Shown in pieces: positions 22,395-30,568 of a stretch of DNA of 53,666 nucleotides. The stretch's first letter is position 1. Each line of letters opens with the position of its first letter. A program made the translations under genes and the position numbers. The DNA is from Acidobacteriota bacterium (lineage in GTDB: Bacteria; Acidobacteriota; Terriglobia; Terriglobales; Acidobacteriaceae). The notes under the pieces were generated by a model, which saw only the letters and a list, made by a program, of their open reading frames with translations, was not told where the DNA came from and searched no databases. Where the stretch lies: positions 1 to 53,666 of the forward strand of contig JAFDVW010000031.1 in NCBI GenBank assembly GCA_018268755.1. Direction: 5' to 3'.

Positions 22395-23054
22395 ATGCTT
22401 CCTTCCTGTCTGCGCCATGTCGTACTGGGTCTATGGTTGGTGGGGAGCGCCCTGGCGCAAACTGCCGTTCCCATCGTCAGTTTCAACTTCGATTTTCCCG
22501 GCTCCGAGCCCGAGCACTATGTGATTACGGTGGCCCACGACGGACAGGCTGCCTACGAGTCCTCCGGCAAGCTGAATCCGGATAATTCGGAAGTGTCGCG
22601 GCTGGAGTTCACCATCAGCGAGCCGGCCCGCAAGAAGATTTTCGACCTGGCCAAGCAAGCCGGATATTTCCAAAAAGAGCTGGACGCGAACAAGAAAGTA
22701 GCCTTCACCGGCAACAAAGTCCTCGCCTACCAGGATGGCGCCCGCAATACCCAGGCCAAATACAACTACAGCTCCATTCCGGCAGTGCAGGAGCTGACGC
22801 AGCTCTTTCAGAGCATGTCGGCCACACTGGAGTTTGGCCGACGTCTGCGCTACTTCCACCGCTATCAAAAACTGGCCCTGAACGACGAACTCAAAAGAAT
22901 GGAGCAATCCAGCCACGACAACATGCTGCAGGAAATGCAGGCGGTGGCGCCGGTACTCCAGGAGATAGCCAAAGACCCCACGGTCATGAACATTGATCGT
23001 GCCCGCGCCCTGCGCCTGCTGGAGCAGGCCCAGGCTCCAGCCCGGGCCCGTTAA
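22395..23054 (+). CDS. Exported protein of unknown function
   Basis: A 219-residue protein with a signal peptide (residues 1-21, ending GSALA). The mature part starts with a beta-rich segment (residues 25-110), followed by a helical, charged region (residues 125-215) with heptad-like spacing. No lipobox and no known domain are visible. It begins 39 nt after ruvC on the same strand. The periplasm or cell surface is the likely site. Confidence 0.7.
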   Translation: MLPSCLRHVVLGLWLVGSALAQTAVPIVSFNFDFPGSEPEHYVITVAHDGQAAYESSGKLNPDNSEVSRLEFTISEPARKKIFDLAKQAGYFQKELDANKKVAFTGNKVLAYQDGARNTQAKYNYSSIPAVQELTQLFQSMSATLEFGRRLRYFHRYQKLALNDELKRMEQSSHDNMLQEMQAVAPVLQEIAKDPTVMNIDRARALRLLEQAQAPARAR

Positions 23055-23175
23055 GAAGAAGGGGGGTGGCCCCGCCCCTAACTCTTTCACTCCAATGGGG
23101 TAAATTTTGACAACTCCGCTACTCCCGATGTGCTCTAATAAAGTGTGGTGGTGGGTAGCCCCTCGGAGGCCTTCT

Positions 23176-24576
23176 ATGCGTACCCGAAGCTTGGGCATTT
23201 TCACGGCTCTTCTATTGTTTCTGGCCTGCCTTTTGCTTGTACCTTCCGTGTTCGCCGACTCGCAGGTCCGCATCGTTCGGCTCAGCACGGTGGATGGCGG
23301 GGTGTTGATTGACCGCAATACCGGGCAAGGATTCGAAAAGGCCTTCCTCAATTTGCCGATCACACAAGGCACCAAGTTGCAGACCCGTCTGGATGGCCGG
23401 GCTGAGGTGGAGTTCGAAGACGGCAGCACGGTGCGTTTGACGCCGGGCAGCGTGGTGGAATTTCCCACCTTGTCGTTGCGCGACGCGGGTGGGCGCGCCT
23501 CCACGCTCGTCGTACGCCAGGGCACGGTCTACTTGAAATACAGCGGGAAGAAGGAAGACGAATTCACCCTGCAATTCGCCCGCGAGACGGTGCGTTTGAC
23601 CGACAATGCGGAGCTGCGGCTCCAGATGGACCCGTCTGAGGCCGATCTGGCCGTATTCAAGGGGGCGGTGCAGGTGGAAAATGCCTCCGGGACCCAGGTG
23701 GCCATTGGCAAGAAGCAGACCGGCGTCTTTGAGCTGACTGCGCAGGATCGCTTTACTCTGGCCAAGAATGTCGAAGAGGCCCCTTTCGACGACTGGAACA
23801 AGCAGCAGGAGCAATATCACGATCGCTACCTGGCCAAGAGCTCCTATAACGGTTCGCCTTACTCCTACGGCATGAGCGACCTGAATTATTACGGATCGTT
23901 CTTTAAGGCGCCGGGCTATGGCATGTTGTGGCAGCCTTACTTTGCCGGCGCCGGCTGGGACCCGTTCATGAACGGCTCTTGGGCCTGGTATCCCGGAATG
24001 GGCTATACCTGGGTTTCGGCCTATCCCTGGGGCTGGATGCCGTATTACTACGGTTCCTGGCTATATGTCCCCAGCTACGGTTGGGCATGGCAACCGGGGA
24101 ACTCCTGGGCGGGCTTCAACCGCTTTCCGGTGGTGAACGGAGCGCCGGGAGGCTTCATCACCCCGCAAGCTCCCATGAGCGGACATTCCACCCTGATCGT
24201 GAATCGCGGGCCGGTGGTGTCGTCGACATTCGCCAATCGCAATGACAGCAAAATGGTGGTGCGCAGCGGTTCGGCCGGACTCGGCATCCCGCGGGGCAGC
24301 TTGAAAGACCCGGGCAGGGTCTCGCAACAGGTGAGGGAGCAGGGAGCGGTGACCACGCGGGTGCAAGCGCCTGCGCGCCCGGCGACCAGCATGGGCGTGA
24401 GCAATGGGCAAATGGGTGGAGCGCGTCCCAGCGGCGGCATCAGCGGCTCCACGCGGAGTACGGTTTCGCCCTCGGCGCCGAGGGGCGGATACGGCGGTTC
24501 GATGGGCGGCGGATCTATGGGTGGTTCCGTGCCGCGTCCTTCCGGGGGCGCTGGCGGGGGACGTCCGCCGCGGTAA
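23176..24576 (+). CDS. FecR-domain protein, DUF6600-like, exported
   Basis: About 466 residues. The ATG at 23176 follows CGGAGG and starts a signal peptide that ends near residue 27 (VFA). Residues 70-190 form a FecR-type beta domain (EVEFEDGSTVRLTPGSVVEF). Residues 215-320 are extremely rich in Trp, Tyr and Gly (for example YPWGWMPYYYGSW and YGWAWQPG), the pattern of DUF6600. The last 100 residues are Gly/Ser/Arg low complexity. No sigma factor/anti-sigma partner is nearby, so it is probably a structural envelope protein rather than a classic FecR regulator. Confidence 0.8.
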   Translation: MRTRSLGIFTALLLFLACLLLVPSVFADSQVRIVRLSTVDGGVLIDRNTGQGFEKAFLNLPITQGTKLQTRLDGRAEVEFEDGSTVRLTPGSVVEFPTLSLRDAGGRASTLVVRQGTVYLKYSGKKEDEFTLQFARETVRLTDNAELRLQMDPSEADLAVFKGAVQVENASGTQVAIGKKQTGVFELTAQDRFTLAKNVEEAPFDDWNKQQEQYHDRYLAKSSYNGSPYSYGMSDLNYYGSFFKAPGYGMLWQPYFAGAGWDPFMNGSWAWYPGMGYTWVSAYPWGWMPYYYGSWLYVPSYGWAWQPGNSWAGFNRFPVVNGAPGGFITPQAPMSGHSTLIVNRGPVVSSTFANRNDSKMVVRSGSAGLGIPRGSLKDPGRVSQQVREQGAVTTRVQAPARPATSMGVSNGQMGGARPSGGISGSTRSTVSPSAPRGGYGGSMGGGSMGGSVPRPSGGAGGGRPPR

Positions 24577-24595
24577 GCGCGAGGAAGTTTCAGCC

Positions 24596-24620
24596 AAGGG
24601 GCGGCCGCCAGGCCGCCCTT
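24596..24620 (+). terminator. GC-rich hairpin after the FecR gene
   Basis: AAGGGGCGGCC pairs with GGCCGCCCTT (one bulged G) around a 4-nt loop, 20 nt past the stop. The tail TGATGTTTG is only partly U-rich. Confidence 0.55.
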
Positions 24621-24755
24621 GATGTTTGTGGGGAAAACCAGCGATATCTCCGGGGACGTGGAGGGTGGGTCGCGCCACACCCGTCGCGGCGCGAGGCCAG
24701 CGATTTGTCGGGCGCAAACCCGCGCCGGCCCAGCTTTTAGCGGCCAGTTCCACGA

Positions 24756-24830
24756 TGGATAAATTTTCCCTGCGATGAATAAAATTCTTGTCATCGTGAA
24801 TAAATATTCCTTATAATGCATATAAATTCA
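24756..24830 (+). promoter_or_regulatory. Four ARG boxes upstream of argR
   Basis: Four 14-bp sites match the ArgR operator pattern TGAATnnnnATTCA to differing degrees: 24756-24769 (weakest), 24776-24789 (TGAATAAAATTCTT), 24797-24810 (TGAATAAATATTCC) and 24817-24830 (TGCATATAAATTCA). Start-to-start distances are 20, 21 and 20 bp, which puts all sites on one face of the helix. ArgR hexamers normally bind two such boxes, so this array could bind two. It overlaps the promoter and the start codon. Confidence 0.85.
24788..24817 (+). promoter_or_regulatory. Promoter of the arg operon
   Basis: TTGTCA (24788-24793) and a perfect TATAAT (24812-24817) are separated by 18 bp. Transcription would start near 24824, only about 6 nt before the argR ATG, giving an almost leaderless mRNA. 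ARG boxes cover both hexamers, consistent with direct repression by arginine-bound ArgR. Confidence 0.8.
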
Positions 24831-25273
24831 TGAGCAAGAGCTTGCGGCAAAAAGCGATCCTCTCCATCCTGGACCATGGCCCGGTGGCCAGCCAGGAAGA
24901 CTTGCAGCGCGCGCTGAAGAAGCGCGGCTTCGAGGTGGGGCAGGCCACGCTTTCCCGCGATATCCATGAGATCGGCCTGGTTAAAAGTGGGGACGGCTAT
25001 GCCATCCCGCAAGGCGACCTGTCGCTCGATCCCGCCCTCCCCCCGGTTTCCCGCCTGGTGCAGGAGTTTGTGCTGGGTGTGAAAGCGGCGCAAAACTTGC
25101 TCGTCATCAAGACCTCCGTAGGCAGTGCCCAACCGGTGGCCGCCGCCCTTGACGAAGAAGACTGGCCGGAAGCGGTCGGCACCATCGCGGGCGACGACAC
25201 CATCCTGATTGTTTGCACCGATAAAAGATCTGCCGGCCGCCTGGCTCTCCGTCTTGAGGAGATGTCCGCCTAA
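24830..25273 (+). CDS. argR: Arginine repressor ArgR
   Basis: A 147-residue transcription factor. The N-terminal winged helix-turn-helix includes the signature QATLSRDIHEIGLVK (SR at residues 42-43). The C-terminal domain has GTIAGDDTILIVC, where the Asp pair binds arginine and drives hexamer formation. It is the first gene of the arg operon and should repress its own promoter through the ARG boxes at 24756-24830. The start codon lies in the last ARG box and no Shine-Dalgarno sequence is present. Confidence 0.95.
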   Translation: MSKSLRQKAILSILDHGPVASQEDLQRALKKRGFEVGQATLSRDIHEIGLVKSGDGYAIPQGDLSLDPALPPVSRLVQEFVLGVKAAQNLLVIKTSVGSAQPVAAALDEEDWPEAVGTIAGDDTILIVCTDKRSAGRLALRLEEMSA

Positions 25274-26320
25274 ATGGGGCCCCAGCTTCACACTGCGGTA
25301 CTTGGCGCCACCGGCTATTCCGGTTACGAGTTGGCGCGCCTTCTTCTGCGCCATCCCCGGGTGGAAACGCCTGTACTGCTGAGCCGCTCCGCCGAGAAAG
25401 ACAGCCGCCCCGACCTGGCGCATCTCTATCCCGCGCTTTCCGGAAACGGCGGCTATCCCATGGAGCCGTTTTCCTGGGACCTGCTGCAGCAGCGCGGCGT
25501 GGAGTTGCTGTTTCTGGCAACGCCGCATGAAACTTCGCGCGCCCTGGCCCCGGAGGCCCTCGCGCGCGGCCTGCGAGTGATTGACCTGAGCGGCGCGTGG
25601 CGTTTGAAGGAAGAGCAAAATCGCGCCGTCTACAAATTCGAAGACAAGGACGCAGCGACGGCGGCGGAACTCACCGAGAAGGCGATCTACGGTCTGCCCG
25701 AGTTGCACGCCGACCGCATTTTCGGAGCGCCCCTGGTGGCCAATCCTGGCTGCTATGCCACTTCGGTGATTCTCGCATTGGCCCCTCTGGTGAAGGCGGG
25801 CGTGATTGACCGCGAGAAGGGCATCATCTCAGACTCGAAGTCGGGGGTCTCCGGCGCGGGCAAAGAACCTACGGCAAAGACGCACTTCGTCTCGGTGGCC
25901 GACAATTTGTCCGCCTACGGCGTCTTCGGGCACCGCCACCTGGGTGAGATCCTGGAACAGCTCACGCTGCATACGGCTGAATTTATTTTCACTCCGCACC
26001 TGCTGCCGATTCCGCGGGGGATTCTTTCCACCATCTATGTGCATCTAAATCGCACCATGCAATCCCACGAAGTGGAAGGATATTTCCGCGAATTTTATGC
26101 CGGCAAGCGCTGGGTGCGGGTGTTTCCCACGCCGCAGCTGCCGCAGATCCAGTATTCGCTGTATTCCAATTACTGCGATATCGGGTTTCATCTGGCACAG
26201 GACGGGCGGCGGCTGGTGCTGGTTTCCTGCCTCGACAATTTGCTGAAAGGCGCCGCCGGACAGGCGGTGCAGAACATGAATCTGATGTATGGCTGGAAGG
26301 AAGACGAGGGCCTGCAGTGA
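25274..26320 (+). CDS. argC: N-acetyl-gamma-glutamyl-phosphate reductase
   Basis: A 348-residue NADPH-dependent enzyme, third step of arginine synthesis, making N-acetylglutamate semialdehyde. GATGYSGYEL (residues 11-20) is the dinucleotide loop and C160 in ANPGCYATS is the catalytic cysteine. HRHLGEI near residue 218 holds the conserved His. It starts directly after the argR stop with no gap, and its stop overlaps the argB GTG. Confidence 0.96.
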   Translation: MGPQLHTAVLGATGYSGYELARLLLRHPRVETPVLLSRSAEKDSRPDLAHLYPALSGNGGYPMEPFSWDLLQQRGVELLFLATPHETSRALAPEALARGLRVIDLSGAWRLKEEQNRAVYKFEDKDAATAAELTEKAIYGLPELHADRIFGAPLVANPGCYATSVILALAPLVKAGVIDREKGIISDSKSGVSGAGKEPTAKTHFVSVADNLSAYGVFGHRHLGEILEQLTLHTAEFIFTPHLLPIPRGILSTIYVHLNRTMQSHEVEGYFREFYAGKRWVRVFPTPQLPQIQYSLYSNYCDIGFHLAQDGRRLVLVSCLDNLLKGAAGQAVQNMNLMYGWKEDEGLQ

Positions 26321-27102
26321 AGATTGTGGTGAAAATAGGCGGCGCGGCGCTGGAGAGTAAGGAGGTCCTGCGGAAGTGTGCGCAGGCGGTGGTGGCGCTG
26401 GCGCAGGACGGGCATAAGGTGGCCGTGGTCCACGGCGGCGGCAGCGCGCTCACGCGCACCCTGAAACTGCTGGGCAAGGAAAGCGATTTTGTGAACGGCC
26501 TGCGCATTACCGACGCAGAGACGCGCGACGTGGCCCTGATGGTGCTGGCCGGCATCGTGAATAAGAGCCTGGTGGCGGCGGTGGTGGCCGCGGGGCTCCC
26601 GGCGGTCGGATTGTGCGGCGGCGACGGCATGACCTTCCGCGCGCGCAAAAAGCAAACCCAGGGTTACGATCTGGGATTTGTGGGGGAGATTTGCTCGGTG
26701 GAGCCGCGCTGGATGGAAGCCATCTGGAGCGCGGGCGGCATTCCGGTGATCTCCTCGGTGGCGCTGGGCTCGGACGGCGAGTACTACAACGTGAACGCCG
26801 ACCAGATGGCGGCGGCCTGCGCCATTGCTTGCCACGCCGATACATTGATTTTCCTCACCGATGTTCCCGGGGTGAAAGACGCCGAAGGATCGGTGATGCA
26901 GTGGTTGAGCGTGAAGCAGATGCCCAAGCTGATTGAAACTGCGGTGATCGGCGGCGGCATGTTGCCCAAGCTGGAAGCCTGCACACAGGCATTAAAGAAA
27001 GGGGTCGGTCGGGTGCGAATTCTGCCGGCGGCGCAAGCCGAGGTCTTACCGCAGTTCTATTTCACCAAGCTCAATTGCGGAACGGAGGTAACAGTAGCAT
27101 GA
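26317..27102 (+). CDS. argB: Acetylglutamate kinase
   Basis: A 261-residue amino acid kinase that phosphorylates N-acetylglutamate, second step of the pathway. KIGGAAL at the N terminus, HGGGSALT (residues 47-54) and the NVNADQMAAA segment are conserved. Start GTG overlaps the argC stop (GTGA). It lacks the N-terminal helix typical of arginine-inhibited hexameric kinases, so feedback control may rest elsewhere in the pathway; this last point is inference from length. Confidence 0.95.
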   Translation: MKIVVKIGGAALESKEVLRKCAQAVVALAQDGHKVAVVHGGGSALTRTLKLLGKESDFVNGLRITDAETRDVALMVLAGIVNKSLVAAVVAAGLPAVGLCGGDGMTFRARKKQTQGYDLGFVGEICSVEPRWMEAIWSAGGIPVISSVALGSDGEYYNVNADQMAAACAIACHADTLIFLTDVPGVKDAEGSVMQWLSVKQMPKLIETAVIGGGMLPKLEACTQALKKGVGRVRILPAAQAEVLPQFYFTKLNCGTEVTVA

Positions 27103-28352
27103 ATCTAGCCACAGTGGTCCGCGCCGAAGAGAAGCTGTTGCTTCCCACCTATGACCGCCAGCGCGTTCTTTTTACGCATGGCAAGGGCCTCTATCTCTGG
27201 GACTCGCAGGGCAAGAAGTATCTCGATTTTCTGAGCGGGATCGGGGTCAACGCCCTGGGGCATGGGCACCCCGCGATCCAGGCGGTGATCAAGCGGCAGT
27301 CGGCCAAGCTGATCCACGTCTCCAATCTGTTTTTTCATGAGTACCAGGCTGAACTGGCCAAAAAGCTGACTAAGATTTCCGGGCTCGACCGCGCCTTTTT
27401 CTGCAATAGCGGCACCGAGGCCTGGGAGGGCGGGCTCAAGCTGGCCCGCGCCCTGGCCCGGGTCGAGAACAACAATGGCCACAAAGCCAAGTGGCGTTTG
27501 CTGGCGCTGGAAGGCTCGTTCCACGGACGCACTTTCGGTTCGCTGGCCACTACCGGACAGGTGAAATACCGCCATCCCTTTGCGCCGCTGGTGCCGGGCG
27601 TGGGTTTTGTCGGATTTAATGATGTCGAAGACCTCAAGCGCCAATTTGACGGCAGCGTGTGCGCCATTTGCCTGGAAACCATCCAGGGCGAAGGCGGCAT
27701 TCGTCCCTTAAGCGAGGAGTTCCTCAAGACGGCGCGGGCCCTGACCGAGAAGACCGGCGCGTTGCTGATTCTGGACGAAATTCAGTGTGGGCTGGGCCGT
27801 ACCGGAAAGTATTTTGCCTATCAGAATTACGGCATCAAGCCCGACATCATTACCGTGGCCAAGCCGCTGGCGGCTGGATTGCCGCTGGGCGCGCTGCTGA
27901 CCACCGACCGCGCTGCCAAGGGAATGCATCCCGGCATGCACGGCACCACCTTCGGAGGAGGCCCGCTGGCCTGCGCCGTGGCCATTGAATTTCTGAACGT
28001 CCTCGACAAGCTGTTGCCGCACGTCCGCGAAGTGGGCGGATACTTTGAGGAAAAATTGCTGGGCCTCGCGGCCAAGCATGAAGCGGTGAAGGAAATTCGC
28101 GGCCAAGGGCTGATGCTGGGCATGGAGCTGAAGTCCGGCGACACCGCGAAGGCCACCGTGAAGCAGTTGCTCGAGCGGGGAATTTTGATCAACCGCACGC
28201 ACGATACCGTGCTGCGCTTTTTGCCGCCGTACATCATTCAGAAAAAGCATGTGGACGAAGTGGTGCGCGCATTGGATGCGGCCCTGGCGGGCGATGTGCC
28301 CAAAAAGACCAGCCCAATCCCCGGCGCGGGCAAGTCCGCGAAAAGGAGCTAA
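27099..28352 (+). CDS. argD: Acetylornithine aminotransferase
   Basis: A 417-residue class III PLP aminotransferase converting N-acetylglutamate semialdehyde to N-acetylornithine. FCNSGTEAWEGGLKLA binds the cofactor phosphate, D226 (LDEIQCG) pairs with the pyridine nitrogen, and K255 (TVAKPLAAG) forms the Schiff base. The ATG at 27099 has a strong GGAGG site and overlaps the argB stop; an upstream TTG is not needed. The tail is Lys/Pro-rich. Confidence 0.95.
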   Translation: MNLATVVRAEEKLLLPTYDRQRVLFTHGKGLYLWDSQGKKYLDFLSGIGVNALGHGHPAIQAVIKRQSAKLIHVSNLFFHEYQAELAKKLTKISGLDRAFFCNSGTEAWEGGLKLARALARVENNNGHKAKWRLLALEGSFHGRTFGSLATTGQVKYRHPFAPLVPGVGFVGFNDVEDLKRQFDGSVCAICLETIQGEGGIRPLSEEFLKTARALTEKTGALLILDEIQCGLGRTGKYFAYQNYGIKPDIITVAKPLAAGLPLGALLTTDRAAKGMHPGMHGTTFGGGPLACAVAIEFLNVLDKLLPHVREVGGYFEEKLLGLAAKHEAVKEIRGQGLMLGMELKSGDTAKATVKQLLERGILINRTHDTVLRFLPPYIIQKKHVDEVVRALDAALAGDVPKKTSPIPGAGKSAKRS

Positions 28353-28353
28353 C

Positions 28354-29370
28354 GTGAGCATCCAGCCTATGAATCGGACCGAAATCAAACCGCCGGTGGC
28401 CCCGGGTACGTTCTGGAGCGGGCGGGACCTGGTCTCGACGCGCGACCTCAGCCCGAGCGAGATTGACGCCATTCTGAATCTGGCCGGGATCATGAAGGCC
28501 CGTCCCGCGGACTTCCGCGAGGCGCTCGCCGGCAAGCACCTGGTGCTGTTCTTCGAGAAGCCCTCGTTACGTACGCGCCTGACTTTTGAGGCGGGCATGG
28601 CATCGCTGGGCGGGGCGACCACGTTTGTCGACCAGCGCCATGAGCGGCTGGACGCACGCGAAAAGCTCAGCGACATCGCCCACAATATCGAGCGCTGGAT
28701 GCACGCCATCGTATTGCGCACCTTCGCGCAGGAAACCATTGACGGCATGGCGGAGCATGCCTCGATTCCCGTCATCAATGCGCTCAGCGATCTGGAACAT
28801 CCCTGCCAGGGGCTGACCGATTTCTTTACCTTGCAGGAACGCTTCGGCGACCTGAAGAAGGTGACCCTGGCATACGTGGGTGATGGCAACAACGTGGCCC
28901 ACTCGCTCTTGCTGGTGGGCGCGGCTTTGGGTACACGGGTGCGCGTGGCCACTCCCAAAGGCTACGCTCCCAAGGCGGAGATCGTGGCCGACGCCCAAGC
29001 CTTGGCCAAAAAGACGGGAGCGAAGATCGAGCTGTTCACCGATCCCGCGGAGGCCGTGGCCGGCGCGGACGCGGTCTATACCGACGCCTGGGCCAGCATG
29101 GGCCAGGAGCACGAAGCCGATGAGCGCGCTAAGATTTTCCTGCCCTACCGCGTGGACGACGCCTTGATGTCCAAGGCCGCGCCACACGCAATTTTCATGC
29201 ACTGCTTGCCGGCGCACCGCGGCGAAGAAGTCACGGATGCTGTCATGGACTCCGAAAGATCGGTGATCTTCGACCAGGCGGAAAACCGCATGCACGTGCA
29301 GAAGGCAATTTTGTTCTTATTGATGGGCGGCGAAATGGGCCGCATTCCTGTGAGGAGCGCACATGCCTGA
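28354..29370 (+). CDS. argF: Ornithine carbamoyltransferase
   Basis: A 338-residue enzyme making citrulline from ornithine and carbamoyl phosphate. The carbamoyl phosphate loop reads PSLRTR (residues 70-75) where many enzymes have STRTR. HPCQGLTD and the ornithine loop FMHCLPAHRGEEV are intact. The latter favours ornithine over N-acetylornithine as substrate, although the SLRTR form also occurs in acetyl- and succinylornithine transferases. GTG start one nt after the argD stop, with AAAAGGAG upstream. Overlaps argG by 8 nt. Confidence 0.92.
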   Translation: MSIQPMNRTEIKPPVAPGTFWSGRDLVSTRDLSPSEIDAILNLAGIMKARPADFREALAGKHLVLFFEKPSLRTRLTFEAGMASLGGATTFVDQRHERLDAREKLSDIAHNIERWMHAIVLRTFAQETIDGMAEHASIPVINALSDLEHPCQGLTDFFTLQERFGDLKKVTLAYVGDGNNVAHSLLLVGAALGTRVRVATPKGYAPKAEIVADAQALAKKTGAKIELFTDPAEAVAGADAVYTDAWASMGQEHEADERAKIFLPYRVDDALMSKAAPHAIFMHCLPAHRGEEVTDAVMDSERSVIFDQAENRMHVQKAILFLLMGGEMGRIPVRSAHA

Positions 29371-30568
29371 GAAAGTCGTACTTGCTTATTCCGGGGGACT
29401 GGATACTTCGATCATCATTCCCTGGCTGAAAGAGAACTATTCCTATGACGTCATCGCGTTTGTCGGCGACGTGGGCCAGGCGGACGATATGGACGCCGTA
29501 GTCGAGAAGGCCTATAAGACCGGCGCCAGCAAGGTCGTGGTGCGCGATCTGCGGGAGGAGTTTCTTCGGGAATACGTGTTTCCCACGCTGAAGGCGGGAG
29601 CGGTCTACGAAAACAAATATCTGCTCGGCACCTCCATGGCGCGGCCCATCCTGGCCAAACACCAGGTGGAAGTGGCCCTGGCGGAAGGCGCGACCGCAGT
29701 CGCGCACGGCTGCACCGGCAAGGGCAATGATCAGGTGCGTTTTGAGCTGACCTATCAGGCCATTGCTCCGGAGCTGAAAGTGATTGCCCCCTGGCGCGAG
29801 TGGGACTTGAAGTCGCGCGAAGACTGCCTCGACTATGCCGAGAAGCACGGCATTGCCGTGGCCCAGAGCCGGCAGAAGATCCACAGCCACGACCGCAACC
29901 TGTGGCACATCAGCCATGAGGGCGGGGAACTGGAAGACGCGGCCAATGCGCCGTTGCCGACCACCTGGCAGATTACGCGTTCGCCGCAGGAAGCTCCCGA
30001 CCGCGACGAAGAAGTGGCCATCGGATTTGAGAAGGGCGTGCCCGTTTCAGTAAACGGCATGAAGCTGGAGCCGGTGCAGCTCCTCGAACTGCTGAACGAA
30101 ATCGGCGCGCGCAATGCCATTGGCCGCGCCGACATCGTGGAGAACCGTTTTGTGGGTATGAAGTCACGCGGCTGCTATGAGACGCCGGGTGGATCGCTTC
30201 TGCTGGCGGCGCACCATGAGCTGGAAGCACTGTGCCTGGAGCGTGATCTCTCCCACTACAAGGAGCACGTGGCCCTGAAGTATGCCGAGCTGGTTTACTT
30301 CGGCCTGTGGTTCACCCCGCTGCGCGAGGCGCTCGACGCCTTCGTCAACCAGACGCAGCAGTACATTACCGGCGAAGTAAAGCTCTCTCTCTACAAAGGC
30401 AACATTTCCGTGGTCAGCCGCAAGTCCGAGTTCTCGCTGTACAACACCGAGCTGGCGGGCTTCACCATGGGAGAAAGCTACGACCAGAAGGATGCGGCCG
30501 GTTTTATCCGCATTCTCGGTCTTCCCAGCCGTGCGCGGGCCCGCTCGCGCTCCGAGGTCGCGCAATGA
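29363..30568 (+). CDS. argG: Argininosuccinate synthase
   Basis: A 401-residue ATP-dependent enzyme joining citrulline and aspartate. SGGLDTS (residues 10-16) is the ATP pyrophosphatase loop and HGCTGKGNDQVRFE is the second signature. GAGGAG ribosome binding site. It overlaps argF by 8 nt and its stop overlaps the argH ATG by 4 nt. Confidence 0.96.
   Translation: MPEKVVLAYSGGLDTSIIIPWLKENYSYDVIAFVGDVGQADDMDAVVEKAYKTGASKVVVRDLREEFLREYVFPTLKAGAVYENKYLLGTSMARPILAKHQVEVALAEGATAVAHGCTGKGNDQVRFELTYQAIAPELKVIAPWREWDLKSREDCLDYAEKHGIAVAQSRQKIHSHDRNLWHISHEGGELEDAANAPLPTTWQITRSPQEAPDRDEEVAIGFEKGVPVSVNGMKLEPVQLLELLNEIGARNAIGRADIVENRFVGMKSRGCYETPGGSLLLAAHHELEALCLERDLSHYKEHVALKYAELVYFGLWFTPLREALDAFVNQTQQYITGEVKLSLYKGNISVVSRKSEFSLYNTELAGFTMGESYDQKDAAGFIRILGLPSRARARSRSEVAQ

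Noticed and set aside
23107..23175. Upstream extension of the FecR protein start
   Set aside because: The extension begins at a TTG that is part of a TTGACA word and places the signal peptide 23 residues inside the protein. The ATG at 23176 has a good ribosome binding site.
22431..23525. Minus-strand open frame of about 360 codons
   Set aside because: It spans two plus-strand genes with signal peptides and the gap between them. No ribosome binding site or family features.
24634..24750. Possible riboswitch or attenuator before argR
   Set aside because: The promoter at 24788-24817 lies downstream of this stretch and the predicted leader is only about 6 nt, so there is no room for a leader RNA element.
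28249..28353. N-terminal extension of ArgF into argD
   Set aside because: It is read in the argD coding region. The GTG at 28354 has AAAAGGAG upstream and gives a protein of the usual length.
30307..30564. N-terminal extension of ArgH into argG
   Set aside because: The extension overlaps argG in another frame and the standard start MKMWSGRF is at 30565.
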